Assembly (NCBI GenBank): GCA_016194905.1
Contig: JACQAP010000004.1
Span: 1 to 64,000 of the forward strand
DNA: 64,000 nt
Direction: 5' to 3'
DNA from: Betaproteobacteria bacterium
Lineage (GTDB): Bacteria; Pseudomonadota; Gammaproteobacteria; Burkholderiales; JACQAP01
Shown: positions 51,344 through 60,045 of the stretch, one piece after another
Position numbering within the stretch: the stretch's first letter is position 1
Layout: each line of letters opens with the position of its first letter
Notes under the pieces: model-generated
The model's database searches: none
What the model was told of the DNA's origin: nothing
What the model saw: the letters and a program-made list of their open reading frames with translations, nothing else
Program-made: the position numbers and the translations under genes

Positions 51344-51420
51344 GTATTGCCCTTTCTGAAAAAGTAAACCAATCATTAGAGGACCGCCCGGCACCCAAGT
51401 TCCGGCTTGGCATCCGTTGT

Positions 51421-53316
51421 CTAACCGCTCGCAGCCAAGACCTCGAACTCGGCGCAAAGCGCAAGCCAGCGCTCCTCCGCACCCTGCAGCTTTTTCATGA
51501 CCTGCGCTTGCTCCAGCAGGCAGCGCTTCAGGTCGTCCTTCCTGGTTTCGCCGTACATATCGGGTGCGGCAATCAGCTTTTCAAGACGCAACCTTTCGGC
51601 CCCCAGCGTTTCGATTTCCTTCTCGGCGGACTTTATGCGCGCCTCCAGCGGTTTGCGCTGGGCAAAGCGGCGGTTACGCTCTTCGGCTTCCAGGCGCTTT
51701 TGCTCCTTGCGGCTGACTGCCGGCTCTGCGATAACGGTCTGCGCCTGCTCTTTGGCGCGCAACCGTTTCGCATAGTCTTCCAGGTCGCCGTCAAACGGCG
51801 CCACCCTGCCTTCGTCGACCAGCCACAACTCGTCGGCAGTCGCCCGCAACAGGCTGCGATCGTGCGATACCAGCACCAGAGCGCCTTCGTAATCCTGCAG
51901 TCCGAGGGTCAGCGCATGGCGCATCTCCAGATCCAGGTGATTGGTCGGCTCATCCAGCAGCAGCAGGTTGGGTCGCTGCCAGACGATCAGCGCCAGCGCG
52001 AGACGTGACTTCTCGCCGCCGGACATCGGCTCCACCGGCTCGGTCGCCTGATCGCCGTGAAAATTGAAACCGCCGATGAAATCGCGCAGCTCCTGCTCGC
52101 GCGTCTTCGGCGACAACCGGGTCAGGTGCCACAGCGCGCTCTCTTCGGGACGTAACTGCTCGAGCTGATGCTGCGCGAAATACCCGATCTGCAACCCCTT
52201 GCCCTCGACGCGCTGGCCGGCGAGCGGCGCCAGCACACCGGCCAGCAGCTTCATCATCGTCGATTTGCCGGCGCCGTTGCGGCCGAGCAGGCCTAGTCGC
52301 GTGCCCGGGCGCAGCGTCAGCCGGATGTCGCGCAGCACCGCGACGTCGCCATAGCCGGCCTCGACGCCGTCCAGATTCAGCATCGGATCGGATTGCACCG
52401 CCGGCTTGCGAAAGGCGAATTCGAACGGCGTATCCACGTGCGCGGCGGCGATTTTCTCCATGCGCGCAAGCGCCTTGATGCGGCTCTGGGCCTGACGCGC
52501 CTTGGTGGCCTGGGCCTTGAAGCGATCGACGAAGGATTGCAGGTGCGCGATCTCGCGTTGCTGTTTCAGGTAGGTCGCCTGCTGCTGCGAGAGCTGCGCC
52601 GCACGCTGCGTCTCGAACGCGGAATAATTTCCGGCATACAGGCGCAGGCGCTGGCCTTCGATGTGGCAGATGACGTTCGCCACGGTGTCGAGAAACTCCC
52701 GATCGTGTGAAATCATCAGCAGCGTGCCCGGATAGCCCGAGAGCCATTGCTCGAGCCAGACGATGGCATCGAGGTCGAGGTGATTGGTCGGTTCGTCAAG
52801 CAACAACAGGTCGGAACGGCACATGAGCGCGCACGCGAGATTCAACCGCACCCGCCAGCCGCCGGAAAATTGCTCGACCGGTCTCTCGATTTCGGAATCG
52901 TCGAATCCCAGGCCGTGCATGAGTTGCGCCGCGCGGGCGCGTGCAGCGTAGCCACCGACACGGTGCAGGTCCTCGTGCAGCTCGGCAATGCGCGTACCGT
53001 TGTGCGCGTGTTCCGCGGCGGCGAGTTCGCGCTCGAGATCGCGCAATTCCGCATCGCCGTCGAGCACGTATTCGATGGCCGGCTGCTCGGTAGAGGGTGT
53101 TTCCTGTGCCACGTGGGCGACGACCAGGCCAGGCTGGATCTCGATGTCCCCCGCATCCTGGTGCAGCTCGCCAAGCAGCAACGCGATCAGGCTGGATTTG
53201 CCGGTGCCATTGGCACCGGTGACGCCGATCTTCTGACCGCGATTGAAAGTGAGGCTGGCGTCTTCGAACAACACTTTTACGCCGCGGCGCAGTCGCAAGG
53301 CGCGCAGAACTATCAT
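51421..53316 (-). CDS. yheS: ABC-F ATPase YheS
   Basis: A 631-residue ABC-F protein with two ATPase cassettes: '[11 protein letters not shown]', '[15 protein letters not shown]', '[12 protein letters not shown]', and '[11 protein letters not shown]', '[15 protein letters not shown]', '[12 protein letters not shown]'. The interdomain arm contains '[24 protein letters not shown]', typical of YheS. A C-terminal coiled coil follows ('[25 protein letters not shown]'). ABC-F proteins bind the ribosomal E site and relieve stalling. It lies 78 bases upstream of htpX on the same strand and directly downstream of the tRNA cluster. Confidence 0.92.
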   Translation of the reverse strand: MIVLRALRLRRGVKVLFEDASLTFNRGQKIGVTGANGTGKSSLIALLLGELHQDAGDIEIQPGLVVAHVAQETPSTEQPAIEYVLDGDAELRDLERELAAAEHAHNGTRIAELHEDLHRVGGYAARARAAQLMHGLGFDDSEIERPVEQFSGGWRVRLNLACALMCRSDLLLLDEPTNHLDLDAIVWLEQWLSGYPGTLLMISHDREFLDTVANVICHIEGQRLRLYAGNYSAFETQRAAQLSQQQATYLKQQREIAHLQSFVDRFKAQATKARQAQSRIKALARMEKIAAAHVDTPFEFAFRKPAVQSDPMLNLDGVEAGYGDVAVLRDIRLTLRPGTRLGLLGRNGAGKSTMMKLLAGVLAPLAGQRVEGKGLQIGYFAQHQLEQLRPEESALWHLTRLSPKTREQELRDFIGGFNFHGDQATEPVEPMSGGEKSRLALALIVWQRPNLLLLDEPTNHLDLEMRHALTLGLQDYEGALVLVSHDRSLLRATADELWLVDEGRVAPFDGDLEDYAKRLRAKEQAQTVIAEPAVSRKEQKRLEAEERNRRFAQRKPLEARIKSAEKEIETLGAERLRLEKLIAAPDMYGETRKDDLKRCLLEQAQVMKKLQGAEERWLALCAEFEVLAASG

Positions 53317-53359
53317 GAATTGCGAATCATCGGGAAACGCGGGAAAAAACGAAGGAAGA

Positions 53360-53436
53360 TGGGGTGGCTGATGGGACTCGAACCCACGACAACCGGAATC
53401 ACAATCCGGGACTCTACCAGCTGAGCTACAGCCACC
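53360..53436 (-). tRNA. tRNA-His (GTG)
   Basis: A 77-nt cloverleaf on the minus strand including the encoded extra G at -1 that pairs with C73. Acceptor GTGGCTG/CAGCCAC, anticodon GTG in the stem CCGGA/TCCGG, TψC 'GGTTCGAGTCC' and an encoded CCA. Third member of a Pro-Arg-His cluster. Confidence 0.94.
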
Positions 53437-53473
53437 ACTTGAAACCTAATGACCAGAGATTATGGGGGTGCAC

Positions 53474-53550
53474 TGGCGTGCCCGACAGGAATCGAACCTG
53501 TAACCCCCAGCTTAGAAGGCTGGTGCTCTATCCGGTTGAGCTACGGGCAC
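53474..53550 (-). tRNA. tRNA-Arg (TCT)
   Basis: A 77-nt cloverleaf on the minus strand: acceptor GTGCCCG/CGGGCAC, anticodon loop CT-TCT-AA in the stem CCAGC/GCTGG, TψC 'GGTTCGATTCC' and an encoded CCA. Middle gene of the tRNA cluster, 37 bases from tRNA-His and 29 from tRNA-Pro. Confidence 0.94.
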
Positions 53551-53579
53551 GTCTCTGACCGGGCAGACCCTCGCTTTTC

Positions 53580-53656
53580 TGGTCGGGGTGGAGAGATTCG
53601 AACTCCCGACATCCTGCTCCCAAAGCAGGCACGCTACCAGGCTGCGTTACACCCCG
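53580..53656 (-). tRNA. tRNA-Pro (TGG)
   Basis: A 77-nt cloverleaf on the minus strand: acceptor CGGGGTG/CACCCCG, the proline-type D loop 'GCAGCCTGGTAGCG', anticodon TGG in the stem CTGCT/AGCAG, TψC 'AGTTCGAATCT' and an encoded CCA. First gene of the cluster Pro-Arg-His, the same set (without Leu) as the argX-hisR-leuT-proM operon of enteric bacteria. Confidence 0.94.
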
Positions 53657-53803
53657 GAGGGCCGGAACTATACCTATCAGGGGGTTAAAGGTCAATTTGA
53701 AGGGTCCGCCGCCGCGGCAATTCCATTGCGGATAAACATTTCTTGCACCCCCCTGTTATTTCTGATATTAAAGCGCACTTTTCCGGACCAGAACCTGTAA
53801 AAA

Positions 53804-54226
53804 ATGGCTTCCGAATTCCATACCAACTTCAAGCCGTACGTGCCGAAAAAGGGCGAGCAATACATGAGCCCGAAGCAGCTCGAGCACTTCAAGAAAATCC
53901 TCAACCAGCTCAAAATTGAGTTGTCGCAGGATATCGACCGCACGGTGCATACGATGCAGGACGAGGCGACGGTGTTCGCCGACCCCAACGATCGCGCAAG
54001 CCAGGAATCCGACATGGCGCTTGAACTGCGCAACCGGGATCGCGAGCGCAAGCTCATCAAGAAGATCGACGAAACCATCGGCAAAATCGATGCTGGCGAA
54101 TACGGTTACTGCGAAAGCTGCGGCGTGGAAATCGGCCTGAAGCGGCTGGAAGCCCGCCCGACTGCAACGCTTTGCATAGACTGCAAGACGCTGGATGAAC
54201 TGCGAGAACGGCAGGTAGCGAAGTAA
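53804..54226 (+). CDS. dksA: RNA polymerase-binding transcription factor DksA
   Basis: A 140-residue DksA that works with ppGpp at the polymerase secondary channel to inhibit rRNA promoters and activate amino-acid genes. The coiled-coil tip 'FADPNDRASQES' has the two Asp and the Ala needed for activity. The four-Cys zinc finger is C103-x2-C106 ('YCESCGVEIGLKRLEARPT') and C124-x2-C127 ('LCIDCKTL'). The sequence 'RNRDRERKLIKKIDETIGKI' is near-identical to enteric DksA. It stands alone, divergent from the tRNA cluster. Confidence 0.96.
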   Translation: MASEFHTNFKPYVPKKGEQYMSPKQLEHFKKILNQLKIELSQDIDRTVHTMQDEATVFADPNDRASQESDMALELRNRDRERKLIKKIDETIGKIDAGEYGYCESCGVEIGLKRLEARPTATLCIDCKTLDELRERQVAK

Positions 54227-54474
54227 GTTCTCCCGCCCGACCGCTAGGACGGCTTGCCGCGGATCAAATCATGGCGCGAGAGTGCAGCTCCCGCTGGCAT
54301 ACCACCATCCGGAACAAGTCAACGCCCCGCAGAGCATTGCGTTGTTATGTTATGCCATGGCATTAGGCGCTTGTCATGGTTCGACATGAGGAACTTTGTC
54401 TGCCGCATGAGGACAAACAAACGAGGATGCGGACTGCATGGCCGTCCGATGACGATCAACCAGAAAAGATTGAG

Positions 54475-54783
54475 ATGAAAATGTTCGAGAAAATTCAGAA
54501 TCCCCGCGAGATACGATTGCGCCTCAACCTGAACCAGCAGGAATTCTGGGGACAGATCGGCGTGACCCAGAGCGGCGGTTCTCGCTACGAAAGCGGCCGC
54601 AATATGCCCAAACCGGTGCGGGAACTGTTACGACTGGTTCACGTGGATCAGATAGACCTGAAGAAAATCAACCGGGGCGACGTCGCCCTGATTTCCTACT
54701 TGAAGTCGGCACAGCCCGCTCTTTATCGCCGCCTCAAGATAGAGGCCAGCACGCGTATCCCGCGCCGCCGCGGCCGTCGCTAG
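54475..54783 (+). CDS. Small helix-turn-helix DNA-binding protein
   Basis: A 102-residue protein with a Cro/C1 (XRE)-like helix-turn-helix: 'IRLRLNLNQQEFWGQIGVTQSGGSRYESGRNMPKPVRELLRLV'. 'GVTQSGGSRYESG' corresponds to the recognition helix. The rest is short: 'LISYLKSAQPALYRRLKI' and a basic tail 'RIPRRRGRR'. It has neither ligand-binding domain nor membrane segment. The start is taken at ATG 54475, with ATG 54481 as alternative; the ribosome site is weak. It ends 3 bases before the convergent radical SAM gene. Target genes are unknown; in related betaproteobacteria similar small regulators often lie alone. Confidence 0.75.
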   Translation: MKMFEKIQNPREIRLRLNLNQQEFWGQIGVTQSGGSRYESGRNMPKPVRELLRLVHVDQIDLKKINRGDVALISYLKSAQPALYRRLKIEASTRIPRRRGRR

Positions 54784-54786
54784 CGG

Positions 54787-55674
54787 TTACGGCGTCACTT
54801 TGACTGCAATCCCCAGCGCACGAATGCGCTGGGCGCAGGCTTCCAGCCATGCCGACGGCAGCGGGGTCAGGCGCGGCGCCTCCGGTTGGAAGGACTGCCT
54901 GGCCAGCCCATAAAGCAGCACGCCCTGCAGGGGAATCGGTTCCGCCCCGCATCCGCGCAGGAAATCCAGATAGGCCTCCTGCTCCGCCGCATCGGGCCCC
55001 TCGCCATTGATTGCAAACATGCAGGTCTGAATCCAGGTCGGGCAGAGTTGCGCGACCAAGGCGAGATTGGCGCGTACACGCGTCATCCCCATGCGTGCAT
55101 TGTTGACCCGGCGCAGTCCGGCATCGGTTGCACGATCCAGCTTGAACCAGACCTCGCCATTGAGCGCCGAGAGCTTCTTTATGCCGCTTTGGACTCCCTT
55201 ACGCTGCATCAGGCTGCCGTTCGTGATCAGCACCGTCTTCACTGCTTCCGGCACACCCGCGTGTCGGCGCACTTCGCCGATCAAATCGACAACCTTTTCG
55301 AATTCCTTTGCGCTGGTGGGCTCGCCATTGCCCGACAGAGCAATGTCATTCAGCCGACGCGCTCCCTCCGGTACACGCGTGGCGAAAAAATCGCCCTTCA
55401 GGACGTCATGCAGAAATCCGGTCAGCTCCGCTCTCAGCCTGGACAAATCGACCGGCGGAGGCGCTCCGCGGCTCAGCCCCGGGACCTGGCAATAGATGCA
55501 TCGCCAGTTGCATGCATTGTTGACATTCAGGTTGATGCCGATAGAAACCCCGCCCGCCCGCCGGGAGATCACCGGGTACACGTAGATCAGTCCCGCGTTA
55601 TCGCGACTGTGATCGAAGATGGTAAGGGGCTGGGTGCGGATATCGGCCACGGCTACGGTACTTGGAAAAGTCAT
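54787..55674 (-). CDS. Radical SAM protein of unknown function
   Basis: A 295-residue radical SAM enzyme. The cluster motif is C55-x3-C59-x2-C62 in 'NACNWRCIYCQVPG', and 'IALSGNGEPTS' is the SAM-contacting 'GGEP-like' loop. Other conserved parts are 'VLITNGSLMQRKGVQSGIKKL', 'EVWFKLDRATDAGLRRVNN' and 'IQTCMFAINGEGPD'. It lacks extra cluster-binding Cys at the C-terminus, so no SPASM domain. This resembles the widespread 'radical SAM protein' group often described as wyosine-like or molybdenum-cofactor-like (COG0731), but the reaction is unknown. The gene starts 14 bases from a 16-base perfect palindrome that could be an operator. Confidence 0.82.
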   Translation of the reverse strand: MTFPSTVAVADIRTQPLTIFDHSRDNAGLIYVYPVISRRAGGVSIGINLNVNNACNWRCIYCQVPGLSRGAPPPVDLSRLRAELTGFLHDVLKGDFFATRVPEGARRLNDIALSGNGEPTSAKEFEKVVDLIGEVRRHAGVPEAVKTVLITNGSLMQRKGVQSGIKKLSALNGEVWFKLDRATDAGLRRVNNARMGMTRVRANLALVAQLCPTWIQTCMFAINGEGPDAAEQEAYLDFLRGCGAEPIPLQGVLLYGLARQSFQPEAPRLTPLPSAWLEACAQRIRALGIAVKVTP

Positions 55675-55687
55675 TAATTCCGTACTT

Positions 55688-55703
55688 AATCAATTAATTG
55701 ATT
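55688..55703. promoter_or_regulatory. Perfect 16-bp AT-rich palindrome, possible operator
   Basis: AATCAATTAATTGATT is its own reverse complement. It lies in an AT-rich leader, 14 bases upstream of the radical SAM start codon, in DNA that is otherwise about 62% G+C. This placement suits a repressor site or a short terminator-like structure. No second copy was noticed in the window, and the binding protein is unknown. Confidence 0.45.
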
Positions 55704-56026
55704 CTAATTTCTCGAAAAAATATAACATCCCTTCCAAAGCCACAAGAGCGGGATCGCTGGCAGGCGCGCACAGGCTGAGCAGAAATGACTTTCTGCGCAG
55801 ATTCAGCGCAAGATTTCCGCTCCCAGTTTCACCCGGACCCGCGCCGGCTGGTTTGCGTAAACCCGGCAATTCCTCACCCGAGCGGACGGCGGACGGAATC
55901 GAGCTCATGAAATTCGTTAGGGATAAATAGGCGTTTTCATCTAGGGAACTTGGTATTCGTCATTCAAAATAGGGCTGCTACAAGTCATTGAGCCGTTCAA
56001 CCAAACAAATATATAGAGGAGTTGCC
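55704..56026. other. AT-rich intergenic stretch upstream of tpx
   Basis: About 320 bases between the radical SAM gene and tpx, divergently transcribed. It contains A/T-rich patches (CTCGAAAAAATATAACATCC; AAAATAGGGC) and short open frames without homology. It presumably holds the promoters of both genes; I see no repeat of the families found elsewhere. Confidence 0.4.
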
Positions 56027-56659
56027 ATGAAACCATCTTCATTGATGTCATTGATAATAACCGGCCTGCTCGGAGTTGGCTCGGTTTCGGCCTACGCCGC
56101 AGGGGAGGAAGTCCAGGCCATCAAGGTTGCCACGGAGAGCGCCTCGTCCGGTGACGGCAATACCGTCAAGCTCATGGGCAACGACATGCCGTTGAGCGGT
56201 CAGGCACTCAAGGTGGGTGATCCCCTGCCCGCCGCAATGGTCACCGCCGGCAACCTCGCGCCAGTCAATATCGCCGAGGCCAAAGGCAAGGTTCGTATCA
56301 TCAGTGTCGTTCCTTCACTCGACACGCCAACCTGCGAGGCCCAGACCCACCAGTTGAGCGAAAAGGATCGGAAACTTGCGGAAAAGATCGACATGGTCAC
56401 GATCAGCATGGACCTTCCCTTCGCGCAACAGCGCTTCGCCAAGGAAGCGAAGATCAAGAACGTCACTTTCTATTCGGACTACAAGTCTGCCGAGTTCGGA
56501 AAGAACAATGGCCTGCTGATGGACCCGCTGCGTTTGCTGGCGCGAGCGGTAATCGTCACCGACAAGGACAACATCGTGCGATACATTCAGGTCGTGCCGG
56601 AAGTGACCCAGCTTCCCGACATGCCGGCGGCGATGAATTTTGCCAAGACGCTTCTGTAG
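56027..56659 (+). CDS. tpx: Periplasmic single-cysteine thiol peroxidase (Tpx family)
   Basis: A 210-residue atypical peroxiredoxin of the Tpx family. The peroxidatic site is intact: 'PSLDTPTCEAQTHQL' with C103 and the preceding Thr. The usual resolving Cys in 'LPFAQ.RFC' is Ala138 here ('LPFAQQRFAKEA'), and C103 is the only Cys in the protein, so the normal intramolecular disulfide cannot form. An N-terminal signal peptide ('SSLMSLIITGLLGVGSVSAYAA') predicts a periplasmic protein, whereas most Tpx are cytoplasmic. Recycling would need an external thiol. ATG 56027 follows an AGAGGA site. A strong terminator and tRNA-Ser follow. Confidence 0.88.
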   Translation: MKPSSLMSLIITGLLGVGSVSAYAAGEEVQAIKVATESASSGDGNTVKLMGNDMPLSGQALKVGDPLPAAMVTAGNLAPVNIAEAKGKVRIISVVPSLDTPTCEAQTHQLSEKDRKLAEKIDMVTISMDLPFAQQRFAKEAKIKNVTFYSDYKSAEFGKNNGLLMDPLRLLARAVIVTDKDNIVRYIQVVPEVTQLPDMPAAMNFAKTLL

Positions 56660-56682
56660 AGTTTTCCACCAAAGTGCAGAAA

Positions 56683-56706
56683 AGCCCCGCTTCCTGCGGG
56701 GTTTTT
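56683..56706 (+). terminator. Intrinsic terminator of tpx
   Basis: The stem CCCCGC / GCGGGG, extended by AAG/TTT, has a TTCCT loop and is followed by TTTTTC. It lies 24 bases past the tpx stop codon. Confidence 0.88.
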
Positions 56707-56712
56707 CATTTC

Positions 56713-56802
56713 TGGCGGAAGGGGTGGGATTCGAACCCACGAGAGACTTGCGCCTCTGCCGGTTTTCAAGACCGGTGCATTTAACCGCTCTGCCACCCTT
56801 CC
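56713..56802 (-). tRNA. tRNA-Ser (TGA)
   Basis: A 90-nt class II tRNA on the minus strand with a long variable arm. Acceptor GGAAGGG/CCCTTCC, anticodon loop CT-TGA-AA in the stem CCGGT/ACCGG, variable arm 'CAGAGGCGCAAGTCTC', TψC 'GGTTCGAATCC' and an encoded CCA. It reads UCA codons. Confidence 0.94.
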
Positions 56803-56957
56803 GTATGTCCGTACATCACTGTGCCGGTTTTAGCTCCGGATAACCTTTGGCAGCGATGATAGCTCATAGGCAAGGGACGTCACACAAGCCATTGAAACTT
56901 TGATTGCAGTTGCGTAGTCTTATGCCGTGTCATTTCCCTTGAGGAGGCTGTAACAAT

Positions 56958-57644
56958 ATGCAACCTGAAATCCAGTACGGTTCGCAACCCGGACAACTGT
57001 CGGTCGCTCAGAACAAGGTATTGCGAAACACTTACCTGTTGCTGGCGCTGACCATGGTGCCGACCGTCGTCGGCGCATTCGCCGGCATGGCGACCGGCGG
57101 AATCATCATGCAGCATCCGATCATGGCTTCGCTGCTGATGATCGGGGCAGTCATCGGACTGCAGTTTGCCATTGCGGCCAACCGTAATAGCGGACTGGGC
57201 GTAGTGCTGTTGCTCGGCATGACGTTCATTCTCGGCTGGTGGCTGGGACCGCTTCTCAATTTCGCACTGCAACTCAGGAACGGACCTCAGTTGATCGGCA
57301 TCTCTGCGATCGGCACGGGCGGCATTCTGCTGGTCATGAGCCTGATCGCAACGACCACGAAAAAAGACTTCAGCTTCATGGGCAAGTTCCTGTTCGTGGG
57401 CATGATCGTGCTTCTGCTGGCGATGCTGGCGAACATGTTCTTCCAGATTCCGGCGCTGGCCCTGACGATCTCGGCCCTGGTCGTCGTCGTTTTCTCGCTG
57501 TTCCTGCTGCACGATGTCAGCCGCATCGTCACCGGCGGGGAGACCAACTACATCATGGCGGCGACCGGCGTTTACATCAGCCTGTACAACATATTCGTGA
57601 ACCTGTTGCAGTTGCTCATGGCGTTTACCGGCCAGCGCGACTGA
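56958..57644 (+). CDS. Bax inhibitor-1/YccA-family membrane protein
   Basis: A 228-residue inner-membrane protein with seven helices ('NTYLLLALTMVPTVVGAFAG', 'ASLLMIGAVIGLQFAIA', 'SGLGVVLLLGMTFILGWWLG', 'GTGGILLVMSLIATTT', 'FLFVGMIVLLLAMLANMFF', 'LALTISALVVVVFSLFLLHD', 'YLYNIFVNLLQLL'-type end). The family hallmark is 'FLLHDVSRIVTGGETNYIMAATGVYISLYNIFVNLLQLL'. E. coli YccA inhibits FtsH; other members are calcium-leak channels. 'GAGGAGG' precedes the ATG. A terminator follows, and no partner gene is nearby, although an ftsH relic lies at the other end of the window. Confidence 0.9.
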   Translation: MQPEIQYGSQPGQLSVAQNKVLRNTYLLLALTMVPTVVGAFAGMATGGIIMQHPIMASLLMIGAVIGLQFAIAANRNSGLGVVLLLGMTFILGWWLGPLLNFALQLRNGPQLIGISAIGTGGILLVMSLIATTTKKDFSFMGKFLFVGMIVLLLAMLANMFFQIPALALTISALVVVVFSLFLLHDVSRIVTGGETNYIMAATGVYISLYNIFVNLLQLLMAFTGQRD

Positions 57645-57660
57645 TTCGGTAAAACAATGG

Positions 57661-57692
57661 AAAAGGGCGGCCCCTGAGGTCGCCCTTTTTTC
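57661..57692 (+). terminator. Terminator after the YccA-like gene
   Basis: AAAAGGGCG / CGCCCTTTT stem with an 11-base loop and a run of six T. Also placed to terminate rlmD on the opposite strand, whose stop is at 57707. Confidence 0.85.
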
Positions 57693-57706
57693 GCCCGGCG
57701 ATTGCT

Positions 57707-59017
57707 TCAGCGTTCGAACACTGCGATTGATTCGACGTGTGAGGTATGCGGAAACATGTTGATCACGCCGGCCGCCGTGAGCCGGTATCCGTGTACGTTC
57801 ACCAGCACCGCCGCGTCCCGTGCAAGCGTCGCCGGATTGCAAGACACGTAGACAATACGCGCCGGCGCCATTTCGCCCAGTGCCTTCACCAGCTCGATCG
57901 CGCCATCTCGCGGCGGATCGATGAGTATCCGGTCGAAAGGCGCCAGTTCCTTCCAGTCTTCCGCTGTGATCTTGAACAGATCCAGATCAAGGAAACGACA
58001 CTGGTCTTCCAGGCCATTGAGGACGGCGTTCCCATACGCCCGCTGCACCAGACGCGAGTTGCCTTCGACACCGAGTACCTGCGCGCCGCGCCGGGCAATC
58101 GCCAGCGAGAAATTTCCCAGGCCACAGAAAAAATCGGCGATGCGCTCTCCCGGTTGCGGATCGAGCAGGGTAATCGCCCGCCGCACCAGCACCCGATTGA
58201 TCTCGTGATTGACCTGGGTAAAATCCGTCGCGTTGAAGGGAAAGGTGAGGTCGAAGTCCGGGATGCGATATTGCAGCGGTATCACTTCCTGCGGAAATAA
58301 GGGATAGACCGAATCCGGGCCTTTCGGCTGCAGCAACAGTTGCACACGATGCCGCGCGGCAAACTGCCTGAGTTTCTCGAGGTCGGAATCGTCCGGCGGT
58401 TCGATCACGCGAAGAACCAGCACGTCGACTGCGTCGCCGATGGCCAATTCGATCTGTGGCAACCGCTCGCGGATGGATAACGAGGCAATCAACTCGCGCA
58501 ACGGCATCAACAGCGCAGAAGTGCGCGCCGGTACAACTTCACACGTCTGCATGTCGACGACAAAACTGCTGCGCCGCTCGCGAAAACCAACCAGCGTGCC
58601 CTTCTTGGCAACATGGCGGGCCGAGAACCGTGCCCGATAGCGGTACTGCCAGGTTGGGCCATGGATTGGCGAAAGGATGGTCTCGGGCGTCACCTTGCCG
58701 ATCCGGGCGAGATTGTCCTCCAGCACGCGCTGCTTTGCCGCCACCTGAGCACGCGGCTCGAGGTGCTGCATGCTGCAACCGCCGCATACGCCGAAATAGC
58801 GGCAACGGGGCTGTATCCTCGATATGGATGCCCGAATGATCCGTTTCGCTTCCGCGAGTTCATAACTCGGTTTGCGCTGGAAAACGACATACTCGACCGT
58901 CTCTCCGGTCAATGCGCCCTCGATGAAAATGACTTTGCCGTCGAGATGCGCGACTCCTCGCCCTTCCTGATCGAGCGATTCGACCCGCACTGCGGGGCTG
59001 ACGGGTCCCAATTTCAC
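57707..59017 (-). CDS. rlmD: 23S rRNA (uracil-1939-C5)-methyltransferase
   Basis: A 436-residue RumA/RlmD enzyme. An N-terminal TRAM domain ('[30 protein letters not shown]') is followed by the 4Fe-4S ligands C72, C78 and C81 ('[10 protein letters not shown]') and C159 ('MQTCEV'), then the SAM domain with '[14 protein letters not shown]', 'ILIDPPRDG' and the catalytic '[13 protein letters not shown]'. The start is a GTG at 59017, one base after the stop of the exonuclease upstream; the long upstream frame to 59428 is a shadow of that gene. Likely co-transcribed with the exonuclease. Confidence 0.93.
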   Translation of the reverse strand: MKLGPVSPAVRVESLDQEGRGVAHLDGKVIFIEGALTGETVEYVVFQRKPSYELAEAKRIIRASISRIQPRCRYFGVCGGCSMQHLEPRAQVAAKQRVLEDNLARIGKVTPETILSPIHGPTWQYRYRARFSARHVAKKGTLVGFRERRSSFVVDMQTCEVVPARTSALLMPLRELIASLSIRERLPQIELAIGDAVDVLVLRVIEPPDDSDLEKLRQFAARHRVQLLLQPKGPDSVYPLFPQEVIPLQYRIPDFDLTFPFNATDFTQVNHEINRVLVRRAITLLDPQPGERIADFFCGLGNFSLAIARRGAQVLGVEGNSRLVQRAYGNAVLNGLEDQCRFLDLDLFKITAEDWKELAPFDRILIDPPRDGAIELVKALGEMAPARIVYVSCNPATLARDAAVLVNVHGYRLTAAGVINMFPHTSHVESIAVFER

Positions 59018-59018
59018 G

Positions 59019-59795
59019 CTACGACTGCCAGCCGGCGAGAAATTCGCGCCAGTGATCCTCGCCGGTTTTCGACAGCGTGGCACGCACCAGTTCACATTCG
59101 CGGCGGTACTGTGCTTCATCGAGCACGCCACGCACCAGCTGGAAGCGTTGGTAGAGCAGATAGGTATTGGCGACGTCGGTTTCGCAGTAATTCCGGATAG
59201 CCGCGATGCGTCCCTGCTGGAACGCCTCCCATACTTTGGACCCGTCCATGCCGAGCTTTCCGGGCAGGCCGAGCAGTTGCGCCATTTGGTCGAGCGGTGC
59301 ATTGCCCCTGCCCTGATACATTGCCAGGACATCCATAAGATCGAGGTGGCGGCTGTGATAGCGGCTGATGTAGTTATTCCATTTGAAATCGCGATCGTCC
59401 TCACCCATGTCCCAAAAGCGCGCGGCATGCACGCCGTAGATCAGCGCGCGGTAGTTCAGAACCGGCAAGTCGAATCCGCTGCCGTTCCACGACACGAGCT
59501 GCGGGGTGTATTTCTCGACGCCGTCGAAGAAACGCTTTACCAGATCTCGCTCCGGCTCCGCGGCCTCGCCCAGTGACCAGACACGAAAGCTGTCGCGATC
59601 GCGCAACGCGCAGGAAATGGCGACGACGCGATGCAGATGCAGCGGCAGGAAATCGCTGCCCGTCGCCTCGCGCCGCCGATCGAAAGCAAGTTGCGCCACT
59701 TCGGCATCGCTGATCTGCGCTCCCTGAGCGTTGATTTTCCGCAAACCGGCGACGTCTGGAACGGTTTCGATATCGAATACGAGAATGGGTGTCAT
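59019..59795 (-). CDS. Predicted 3'-5' exonuclease (DNA polymerase B-like fold)
   Basis: A 258-residue protein with the DEDD exonuclease plan: Exo I 'VFDIETVPD' (D8, E10), Exo II '[11 protein letters not shown]' (Asn, Asp) and Exo III '[13 protein letters not shown]' (Tyr-x-x-x-Asp). It resembles the family annotated as predicted PolB-like 3'-5' exonuclease, which is found alone in many Proteobacteria and has no assigned pathway. It has no polymerase domain. ATG 59795 is chosen because '[11 protein letters not shown]' starts the first strand; a longer frame to 59852 adds no homology. It lies directly upstream of rlmD, one base apart. Confidence 0.88.
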   Translation of the reverse strand: MTPILVFDIETVPDVAGLRKINAQGAQISDAEVAQLAFDRRREATGSDFLPLHLHRVVAISCALRDRDSFRVWSLGEAAEPERDLVKRFFDGVEKYTPQLVSWNGSGFDLPVLNYRALIYGVHAARFWDMGEDDRDFKWNNYISRYHSRHLDLMDVLAMYQGRGNAPLDQMAQLLGLPGKLGMDGSKVWEAFQQGRIAAIRNYCETDVANTYLLYQRFQLVRGVLDEAQYRRECELVRATLSKTGEDHWREFLAGWQS

Positions 59796-60045
59796 GAATA
59801 CAAGGCCTGGAATCGACATCCGCGATGCCCGACACGGGCAGTCTTTTTCCACAAGATATCAACGCGTGAGAATACCGGAAATGGCGCCGCATCCTCCAAC
59901 TTTAGTCGCGCTTGTCAGGCATCGCGCAGTGCGAAAACGTCGCGATCATGCGGCGCAACAAGCGATCGGATCGAACGTGGCCATGGGCAGGATGTCCGAT
60001 GATAGACTTTACAAAAAACAAGCGACACGATGAGGAGAATTGCTT

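Noticed and set aside
53360-53656. tRNA cluster as a genomic-island attachment site
   Set aside because: No integrase, no direct repeat of a tRNA 3' end and ordinary housekeeping genes on both sides.
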